In this document: positions 37,578-43,038 of the stretch, piece after piece
Layout: the number at the start of each line of letters is the position of its first letter
How positions within the stretch are numbered: the first letter of the stretch is position 1
Origin: Xanthomonas translucens pv. translucens DSM 18974
GTDB taxonomy: Bacteria > Pseudomonadota > Gammaproteobacteria > Xanthomonadales > Xanthomonadaceae
Length of the DNA stretch: 43,038 nucleotides
Assembly: GCF_000331775.1 (NCBI RefSeq)
Contig: NZ_CAPJ01000122.1
Span: 1-43,038, forward strand
Direction: 5' to 3'
The notes under the pieces: generated by a model
Seen by the model: the letters and a program-made list of their open reading frames with translations, nothing else
What the model was told of the DNA's origin: nothing
The model's database searches: none
Translations under genes and position numbers: made by a program

Positions 37578-39587
37578 ATGCTCACTGCCCGTCCGCTTGC
37601 CCTCGCTGTCGCCCTCGGCCTGATCGCCCTGGCGTCCACCGCCGATGCCGCGCCCAAGAAGAAGCGCGCCGCCGCCAAGGCGCCCGTCGTCAGCGCCGCC
37701 TGCACCGATTTCTACGACGACGCCAATGCCGATTGGCTGAAGAGCAACCCGCTGCCGCAGACCGGCGCGGTCACCGCCCTGGGCCAGTTGTCCGCGCGCG
37801 CGCAGCAACAGCAGCGCGACCTGCTCGATGCATCGATGCAGTCGCCGCAGAACGACGTGCAGAAGGCGCTAGGCGATTTCTGGGCCAGCGGCATGGACGA
37901 AGCGGCGGTGGAGAAGGACGGATCCAACCCGATCGCACCGCTGCTCAGCCGCATCGACGCGATCAAGAAGGCCAAGGAGGTGCCGGCCTCGATCGCCGCG
38001 CTGCACCAGATCGGCATCCCGGTGGCGTTCAACTTCGGCGCCGACGTCGACCTGAAGGCGCTGGACCGCCACATCGGCTACTTCATGCAGGGCGGCATGG
38101 GCCTGCCCGACCCGGCCTTCTACACCCGCACCGACGCCGACACCGTCGCGCTGATGGGCCGCTACCGCGCCTACGTCAAGCAGATCCTGACCCTGACCGG
38201 CACCCCGGCGGCCAAGCTCGAGGCCGACACCCAGTCGGTGCTGCAGATCGAGACCGCGCTGGCGCGCAGCGCCAAGTCGCTGGCCGGCATCAACAACCCG
38301 TTCAACAACTACGCACCGATCTCCACCAAGGAGTTGAACAAGCAGTACCGCAACCTGCAGCTGGACGCGTTCCTGAAGGCGCAGGGCGTCAACGACGACC
38401 TGGTGTCGATGGCCGATCCGGACATGTTCAAGCAGCTCGACGGCATGATCGTCAGCATCAAGCCCGATCAATGGAAGGCCTACCTGCGCTGGCGCGTCGG
38501 CGACGCGATGGCGCCGTACCTGTCCAAGAGCTTCCGCGACGCCAGCTTCGAGTTCCGCGGCCGCGTGCTGGAAGGCCAGACCCTGCCGCCGCAGCGCTGG
38601 TCGCAGGTGCTGGACGCGATCAACGTCGCCGCCGGCCCGATGCTGGGCCGCGAGTACGTCGGCCGCTATCTCAACGCCGACACCCGCCGCCAGGCCGAAC
38701 GCATCGCCGACCAGGTGCGCGACACCGAGATCGCCGCGATCAAGCGCAACACCTGGCTGAGCGAGTCGGCGCGCGCCGAAGCGCAGGCCAAGCTGGCCGC
38801 GCTGAAGATCGAGATCGGCGCGCCGCGCCGCGACCTGGACTACAGCGTGCAGCCGATGGGCCGCGGCAGCTTCGGCGGCAACATGCTGATCGCCTCCACC
38901 TGGCGCCACCGCGAGGAAATGAAGCGCATCGGCAAGGGCAACGCCGACCGCCGCTGGGACGTGCTGCCGCAGCAGCCGGCGCTGACCTACGACCTCGCCC
39001 AGAACCGCCTGATCGTCACCGCCGCGGTGCTGCAGCCGCCGGTGTTCGTCGCCGGCGGCGATGCCGCCGCGCTGTACGGCGGCTACGGCGCGCTGGTCGC
39101 GCACGAACTGATCGGTGCGATCGACAGCAAGGGCAGCCAGGTCGATGCCAAGGGCGAACTGCGCAACTGGTGGACTCCGGAAGACAAGAGCGCGTGGAAC
39201 GCATTGAGCGCGCGCGCCGCGGCGCAGTACAGCGCCTACGACTTCCCCGGCGTGAAGGGCGCCAAGGTCAACGGCCAGCTGACCCAGGAACAGGACCTGA
39301 CCGACATCGGCAGCGTCGAACTGGCCTGGCAGGCGTATGCCGCCGCCCAGCCCGCCGCCAGCGACGCCGGCAAGCAGGCGTTCTACAAGGCCTGGGCCGG
39401 CCTGTGGGCGCAGCAGCTGTCGCCGAACGAAGCGGTGCAGCGCGTCACCGCCGACGTGCACGCGCCCGGCCGCTGGCGCGCCAACGGCCCGCTGGCCAAC
39501 CTGCCCTCCTTCGCCGCCACCTTCACCTGCAAGGCCGGCCAGCCGATGGTGCGCAGCGACGCCGAGCAGATCCGCGTCTGGCCGTAA
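37578..39587 (+). CDS. M13-family protein lacking zinc ligands (predicted pseudopeptidase)
   Basis: A 669-residue paralog of the preceding M13 peptidase, with a signal peptide (cleavage near ADA, residue 24) and no lipobox. The fold is collinear from the DFYDDANADWLKSNPLP start to the C-terminal CKAGQPMV...IRVWP. The zinc motif, however, reads HELIG (His509, Glu510, Gly513 for His), the third ligand Glu is Gln572 (QEQDLTD for GENIAD), and the substrate-binding NAYYNP is LTYDLA. Asp576 is kept. The reading frame is intact with normal composition, so the change looks selected rather than decay. It may be a binding or regulatory protein; alternatively it uses an unknown chemistry. Confidence 0.88.
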   Translation: MLTARPLALAVALGLIALASTADAAPKKKRAAAKAPVVSAACTDFYDDANADWLKSNPLPQTGAVTALGQLSARAQQQQRDLLDASMQSPQNDVQKALGDFWASGMDEAAVEKDGSNPIAPLLSRIDAIKKAKEVPASIAALHQIGIPVAFNFGADVDLKALDRHIGYFMQGGMGLPDPAFYTRTDADTVALMGRYRAYVKQILTLTGTPAAKLEADTQSVLQIETALARSAKSLAGINNPFNNYAPISTKELNKQYRNLQLDAFLKAQGVNDDLVSMADPDMFKQLDGMIVSIKPDQWKAYLRWRVGDAMAPYLSKSFRDASFEFRGRVLEGQTLPPQRWSQVLDAINVAAGPMLGREYVGRYLNADTRRQAERIADQVRDTEIAAIKRNTWLSESARAEAQAKLAALKIEIGAPRRDLDYSVQPMGRGSFGGNMLIASTWRHREEMKRIGKGNADRRWDVLPQQPALTYDLAQNRLIVTAAVLQPPVFVAGGDAAALYGGYGALVAHELIGAIDSKGSQVDAKGELRNWWTPEDKSAWNALSARAAAQYSAYDFPGVKGAKVNGQLTQEQDLTDIGSVELAWQAYAAAQPAASDAGKQAFYKAWAGLWAQQLSPNEAVQRVTADVHAPGRWRANGPLANLPSFAATFTCKAGQPMVRSDAEQIRVWP

Positions 39588-39611
39588 TCGCAGTTCGGCA
39601 AGCAGTGCAGC

Positions 39612-39639
39612 ACGACGGCGCGGGCAACCGCGCCGTCGT
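39612..39639 (+). terminator. Hairpin terminator after second M13 gene
   Basis: ACGACGGCGCGG-GCAA-CCGCGCCGTCGT, a perfect 12-bp stem 24 bases after the stop codon, without a T-tract. Confidence 0.65.
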
Positions 39640-39883
39640 CGCATATGATGGCCGCCCCAGCGCCGTGGTGCACTGGCTGCGAGCGCCGCACTGAAGCAAC
39701 TCGCGAGCCAAGCGGCACAAGGCGGACGCTCCAGGCCGGCTTGTGAACACCACGTAGCAGGATTAGGGTAAGAATCTCCCAACTTCGGCGGGCCAAAAGG
39801 CGGCACCACGGGGCGGCTCGCGGCCTGCGCGCGCGATGTCCTGGAGTTCCGGGCATAAGCCACCGCATCGACCAAGGAGTGTC

Positions 39884-40186
39884 ATGCATCAGCTTCGCAC
39901 CGCCTCGCTTCTGATCCTGCTCGCCCTCTCACTGTGCGCCTGCGGCGGCACCGGGAACCACATGCACTCCAAGAATGGCCAGGACGTCAATGCAGACGGC
40001 GACCCGATCTATCGGAAAAACCCACACCCCACGCAGGCGTACCGGATCACGATGACCATCGAGGATGCCCCGGGGCCGTTTGGGTACGTCTCGGGCACGG
40101 CATTCTATGAAATGACCAATCACCGCGAATGCACCCCGGTCGAGCCGATCGCTGGCGTGTGGAGCAAGTCAAGCGAAGGTATTTGA
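39884..40186 (+). CDS. Small lipoprotein, probably truncated at its 3' end
   Basis: 100 codons with a lipoprotein signal peptide (SLLILLALSLCACGG; lipidated Cys18 or Cys20) and AAGGAG six bases before the ATG at 39884. The body (YRITMTIEDAPGPFGYVSG, then AFYEMTNHRECTPVEPIAGV) resembles the start of a longer exported Xanthomonas protein. It stops abruptly after VWSKSSEGI, where GC content drops and the foreign segment begins. I infer that the 3' part was lost to the insertion. The function is unknown; it may still be expressed as a short lipoprotein. Confidence 0.6.
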   Translation: MHQLRTASLLILLALSLCACGGTGNHMHSKNGQDVNADGDPIYRKNPHPTQAYRITMTIEDAPGPFGYVSGTAFYEMTNHRECTPVEPIAGVWSKSSEGI

Positions 40187-40218
40187 CTTAGTCACTGAAT
40201 ATCTGAGATTAACATGAT

Positions 40219-40271
40219 TAAAAATCGGCGAATCCAACTCAGGAACTCTCTCTTGAATTGAATTCGCCGAT
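40219..40271 (-). terminator. Rho-independent terminator of the effector gene
   Basis: On the minus strand ATCGGCGAAT (40271-40262) pairs with ATTCGCCGAT (40233-40224) and is followed by TTTTTA. It begins 6 bases after the effector stop; the loop is 28 bases. Confidence 0.75.
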
Positions 40272-40276
40272 CTCGA

Positions 40277-40933
40277 CTATTTAACAAGATCTGTTACAAA
40301 CCTCACGGTTCCATTTTCTTCGACAACCGCTCCCAACGGACCATTGCCATTGCTAGCACCTGCCCCGGTACGACTGAATTCGACCGGAACATTCATCGCC
40401 CCAAGCGTTGCCTGAATAGCGTCAACTTTTGAGACGCTCGCGCGTGAACTGCTGTCGCCCCCGTGAATCGCTGCCTTGGCCGCATATCCTTGTGAGCGAA
40501 GACCATCGATATAGCTTTTGATTTCCCACTGCGCTCTGCGATTTTCCGGCATCACGTGGAAAATACGTGCCTTGCCCTTGTTTTCGGAGGGCTTTTCGCC
40601 GCCCACCGCGACACCCACGCAAAGATCTAAACCATCAGTCATGCATAAGACGCCTGGCTTCGAGGTTCCGGTGGAAGCTGTTGCAGTGGGAACGGTCGAA
40701 TAGCCAACGCCCTTGATTGGCTTATTTCGATTCAACGCAAATTCCTCGCTTGTTCCAGAGCGACGTCTAATCCGAGCTGAAGCTAGCCGTGCCGGAAAGG
40801 CTTCCTCATGACTGCGATCTTTTAGGGGTGCGCTTGGGTGGCTGCGCTCGGCTTGATTCTCGCTGGCAGACATTTGCTCCAACTGGGGGAAATTTGCCGG
40901 ATTATAAGAATAACGACTTATACTATTTGTCAT
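40277..40933 (-). CDS. xopAF: Type III effector, XopAF/AvrXv3 (HopAF1) family, CheD-like deamidase
   Basis: A 218-residue protein. Residues 1-90 are Ser/Asn/Arg-rich and without clear structure, as in type III secretion signals. Residues 94-218 match the CheD/CNF deamidase layout: Thr99, then catalytic Cys105 in CMTDGLDLCVGVAV (Thr and Cys six apart, as in CheD), His126 in FHVMP, a helix, AAIHGGD, a second helix ending MNVPVEF, and a closing GAVVEENGTVRFV hairpin. The P. syringae effector HopAF1 has this fold and AvrXv3 belongs to the same family. A PIP box and a -10 box lie upstream, indicating HrpX control. The ATG at 40933 follows AGGTG; a GTG at 40942 is an alternative. GC is clearly below that of neighbouring genes. 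The family name is from memory and unconfirmed. Confidence 0.8.
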   Translation of the reverse strand: MTNSISRYSYNPANFPQLEQMSASENQAERSHPSAPLKDRSHEEAFPARLASARIRRRSGTSEEFALNRNKPIKGVGYSTVPTATASTGTSKPGVLCMTDGLDLCVGVAVGGEKPSENKGKARIFHVMPENRRAQWEIKSYIDGLRSQGYAAKAAIHGGDSSSRASVSKVDAIQATLGAMNVPVEFSRTGAGASNGNGPLGAVVEENGTVRFVTDLVK

Positions 40934-40962
40934 AACGTACACCTAGTTGATGCCCGTTAAAA

Positions 40963-40968
40963 ATAATA
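40963..40968 (-). promoter_or_regulatory. -10 box of the effector promoter
   Basis: Minus strand TATTAT, starting after exactly 30 bases from the end of the PIP box, as in HrpX-dependent promoters (YANNNT at 30-32 bases). Transcription would start near 40956, giving a leader of about 23 bases. Confidence 0.75.
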
Positions 40969-40998
40969 CATGCTACCACCTCGCTTGCCCGGAGGGCA

Positions 40999-41023
40999 GC
41001 GAATTTACCTGCAAGAAAACGAA
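40999..41023 (-). promoter_or_regulatory. PIP box (HrpX-binding site)
   Basis: Minus strand TTCGT-N15-TTCGC: half-sites at 41023-41019 and 41003-40999. It fits the relaxed plant-inducible-promoter consensus TTCGB-N15-TTCGB, with the distal half one base off TTCGC. It is oriented toward the effector gene, 65 bases before its ATG. Confidence 0.8.
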
Positions 41024-41093
41024 CAAAGCGCCTCATTCGAATTTGCAACGTATTGAGAGAATCCACATCCAATAATTGAATCGCCCCGGCTTC

Positions 41094-41110
41094 TGTAGAC
41101 ACCCTGAAGC
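41094..41110. mobile_element. Probable right end of the IS3-family element
   Basis: TGTAGACACCCTGAAG begins at about 41095, a few bases beyond the transposase stop and starting with TG, as IS3-family terminal repeats do. The other end of the element is missing, so the repeat cannot be confirmed. Confidence 0.4.
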
Positions 41111-41111
41111 C

Positions 41112-41588
41112 TCATTTTGATCGTTGCTTTTCGAACTCTAGCGGAGACAGCCCGTTGTTGTGTCCGTGCTGTCGTCTGGTGTTGTAGAACATCTCGATGT
41201 AGTTGAAGACGTCGGACTTGGCTTCCTCGCGCGTCACGTAAATCCTGCGCTTGATGCGCTCGCGTTTGAGGAGCTGAAAGAAGCTCTCGGCGACCGCGTT
41301 GTCGTGACAGTTGCCGCGCCGGCTCATGCTGCTGACCAAGCCATTTGCTTTCAGGAAATCTTGCCAGTCGTGCCCAGTGAATTGCGTGCCTTGATCCGAG
41401 TGCACTAGCAGCCCCGCAGGCGGCTTACGTCGCCATACGGCCATCATCAAGGCTTGCAGCACCACGTCGGTGTGCATCGTTGATTGCATCGCCCAACCCA
41501 CGATCTTCCTTGAGAAAAGATCCAGCACCACTGCCAGGTACAGCCAGCCTTCGTGCGTTCAGATGTAGGTGATGTCGGTCACCGTCGC
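41112..41588 (-). pseudogene. IS3-family transposase OrfB remnant
   Basis: The C-terminal integrase part of an IS3 OrfB: first catalytic Asp in VTDITYI, second in HSDQGTQFT, and Glu 35 residues later in NAVAESFF (the DD(35)E triad), ending YNTRRQHGHNNGLSPLEFEK. The conserved Arg codon after ITYI has become TGA (41561-41559), breaking the frame. The N-terminal part and orfA are missing: similarity stops at about 41588, where another gene fragment begins. Inactive. It separates the effector gene from the mobile-type remnant. Confidence 0.85.
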
Positions 41589-42009
41589 GCGTTCGGCGCA
41601 AGAGACGTTGCAATGCGTTCCGGACACGCTGATCCGCCAGGTGCAAAATGGTATCGACCAACCCGTTGCCGGCTTCGAGAAACGTCTGCAGCAGGCCGGC
41701 AGTGCGATAGGCGAAGGCGCACACGCATTGGCGGCGCAACTCAAGCGTATCGAACGCGCGCAGCGCAGCGTGCTGTGGAAGACCGCAGCCGTCACATTGG
41801 GAAGCTTGCTGCTATTGCTCGCCGGAGGTGGCTGGCTACTCGAACAGTATCGGCGGGATATCCGCGACAACCAACTACGCGCGGAATTGCTGCGCGCCTA
41901 CAACGAAGCCGACGTGACTTTGTGCAATGGCCGCCTATGCGCCAACGTCGAGGCGAACAGCGCTGGCTACGGCGACCGTCGGCAGTATCGACTGGTCCGC
42001 CCGCGCTGA
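41569..42009 (+). CDS. 5'-truncated coiled-coil membrane protein (plasmid/ICE-type)
   Basis: An open frame of 146 codons whose first 10 or so lie in antisense IS sequence, so the native start is lost. From QNGIDQPVAGFEKRLQQAG it reads as a natural protein: an amphipathic coiled coil (about residues 26-68), one membrane helix (72-90, AAVTLGSLLLLLAGGGWLL), then a soluble tail with CNGRLC. It resembles accessory proteins coded next to relaxase genes on Xanthomonas plasmids and integrative elements, but I cannot name the family. Whether it is translated is doubtful, as no ribosome site is visible. Confidence 0.5.
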   Translation: MMSVTVARSAQETLQCVPDTLIRQVQNGIDQPVAGFEKRLQQAGSAIGEGAHALAAQLKRIERAQRSVLWKTAAVTLGSLLLLLAGGGWLLEQYRRDIRDNQLRAELLRAYNEADVTLCNGRLCANVEANSAGYGDRRQYRLVRPR

Positions 42010-42064
42010 CACAGGATTTCCAGCCATTGCATGGGAAAAGCGGCTCAGGACGCTTCTCCTCCCC

Positions 42065-42724
42065 TCAGCGCACGATCCGCGGCCGCGGCGGCTTGCGCTT
42101 GCCGCCGAACGGCGGCTGGCCGCGCCAGTAGCGGATCAGCAGCCAGCCGAACAGCATGCCGCCCAGGTGCGCGAAGTGCGCCACGCCCGGCTGCCAGCCG
42201 GTGAAGCCCATGATCAGCTCCAGCGCGCCGAACACGATCACGAAGGTGCGCGCCTTCATCGGGATCGGCGGGAACAGCAGCATCACCCGCTGGTTCGGAA
42301 ACAGCATGCCGAACGCCAGCAACAGGCCGAATACGCCGCCGGAGGCGCCCAGGGTCGGATACGGATCGCCGCCGTTGCTCACCGCCCACCAGCCCACCAG
42401 CACCTGGCACAGGCCGGCGCCGGCCACGCACACCAGGTAGTAGGTCAGGAAGCGCTTGTTGCCCCAGGTCTGCTCCAGCGGCCCGCCGAACATGTACAGC
42501 GCCAGCATATTGAACAACAGATGCGAGAAGCCGCCATGCAGGAAGCCGTAGGTCAGCAGCTGCCAGATCTGGAAGTTCTGCCCCGGCGAAAACGCATCGA
42601 AGTTGCTGATCGGCCATAGCATGAAGGGCGCGAAGGTGTCGTCGCCCAGCAATAGCTGCAGCAGGAACACGGCCACATTGCCGATCAGCAGGGCTTGGGT
42701 CACAGGCGGAAGTCTGGGGAACAT
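42065..42724 (-). CDS. Rhomboid family intramembrane serine protease
   Basis: A 219-residue six-helix rhomboid. The motif FLHGGFSHLLFNML carries His63, His68 and Asn72; the nucleophile is Ser128 in GASGGVFG and the partner His186 in AHLGGM. The C-terminal tail is Arg/Pro/Lys-rich. It is a short stand-alone rhomboid, unlike the 484-residue one at 12.6-14.0 kb. It cleaves membrane protein segments; the substrate is unknown. The ATG at 42724 is normal for the family. Its 3' end lies 55 bases from the foreign segment. Confidence 0.93.
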   Translation of the reverse strand: MFPRLPPVTQALLIGNVAVFLLQLLLGDDTFAPFMLWPISNFDAFSPGQNFQIWQLLTYGFLHGGFSHLLFNMLALYMFGGPLEQTWGNKRFLTYYLVCVAGAGLCQVLVGWWAVSNGGDPYPTLGASGGVFGLLLAFGMLFPNQRVMLLFPPIPMKARTFVIVFGALELIMGFTGWQPGVAHFAHLGGMLFGWLLIRYWRGQPPFGGKRKPPRPRIVR

Positions 42725-42764
42725 GGTCGTGTCCGTGGCAACTGCCGACCATCATAGCCGCTCG

Positions 42765-43038
42765 TTATTGCGGCCCCCATAACGCCGCGTCCAGATCGCG
42801 CGCCGGCGTTGGGTCGCGCTTCACCCGTCCGCCCTGCACCGCCACGCCTTCGCCGCGCAGCCGCTGGCACTGTTCGCGGAACCCGCGCGAGCCTTCCGCG
42901 AAGGCGATGCGCCCGTCACTGCGCAGCACTCGGTGCCAGGGCAGCGTGGTATCGGTGTTGCCGCCGAGCACGCGTGCGACCAGCCGCGCGCGGCCAGGCA
43001 AGCCGGCCAGCATCGCCACCTCGCCGTAGCCGCGCACC
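42765..43038 (-). CDS. Alkyltransferase-like protein (ATL), 5' end outside window
   Basis: The last 90 codons of an MGMT-family DNA-binding domain protein. The active-site line reads PWHRVLRSDG, where the methyl-accepting Cys of PCHRV is replaced by Trp; this defines ATL proteins (E. coli YbaZ type). These flip out O6-alkylguanine without repairing it and flag it for nucleotide excision repair. The preceding TRGYGEVAMLAG-like helix-turn-helix region with the Arg finger is partly visible. The gene continues upstream beyond the window edge. Confidence 0.88.
   Translation of the reverse strand, partial: VRGYGEVAMLAGLPGRARLVARVLGGNTDTTLPWHRVLRSDGRIAFAEGSRGFREQCQRLRGEGVAVQGGRVKRDPTPARDLDAALWGPQ

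Noticed and set aside
40187..42009. tRNA or integrase-type attachment site for the foreign segment
   Set aside because: No tRNA, integrase gene or flanking direct repeat was seen; insertion by an IS or illegitimate recombination fits better.

Overview
The window is high-GC gammaproteobacterial chromosome. Gene content and order (prmB-aroC-2-hydroxyacid dehydrogenase-asd-fimV, SCO1-psd, tandem M13 peptidases, several TonB-dependent receptors, GTAG-type palindromic repeats, a HrpX-type promoter in front of a type III effector) point to Xanthomonas. A group carrying XopAF, such as X. translucens or relatives, is plausible, but the species cannot be fixed from sequence reading alone.

Layout. 1-18.4 kb is ordinary core genome: the N-terminus of FimV behind a 99-bp triplicated repeat, asd, a D-2-hydroxyacid dehydrogenase, aroC and prmB on the minus strand; SCO1 and psd on the plus strand; a lytic transglycosylase with LysM; a DUF853/HerA-type ATPase; a NudK-like hydrolase; a membrane/TPR protein; a rhomboid protease; greB; a dienelactone hydrolase; a HIT-like protein; a small membrane protein; an RDD protein; dcd; and mrp. 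18.8-39.6 kb is an envelope and nutrient-uptake region: a secreted S9 peptidase, two plug-type TonB receptors, a TPR-sulfotransferase, an Oar-like TonB receptor, a PYROXD2/CrtI-like FAD oxidoreductase and two M13-family proteins. 39.9-42.0 kb is a mosaic foreign segment: a lipoprotein gene that appears cut short, a lower-GC type III effector gene (AvrXv3/XopAF-like, CheD-type deamidase fold) with a PIP box and terminator, a decayed IS3-family transposase and a 5'-truncated gene of mobile-element appearance. 42.06-43.04 kb returns to core genes: a second rhomboid protease and an alkyltransferase-like protein that runs off the edge.

Main points. (1) The effector gene at 40.3-40.9 kb has the Thr-x5-Cys...His pattern of CheD/HopAF1 deamidases, and a PIP box lies exactly 30 nt from a TATTAT -10 box. 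(2) The 3' end of the FAD oxidoreductase gene occurs three times, once intact and twice as short fragments, and each copy lies downstream of a different TonB receptor. This is a footprint of repeated rearrangement at one site. (3) The second M13 protein has lost two of three zinc ligands and the substrate-binding Asn-Ala-Tyr motif while staying intact, so it looks like a conserved pseudoenzyme. (4) Each of two TonB receptor genes has a TTTG...CAAA palindrome in its leader.
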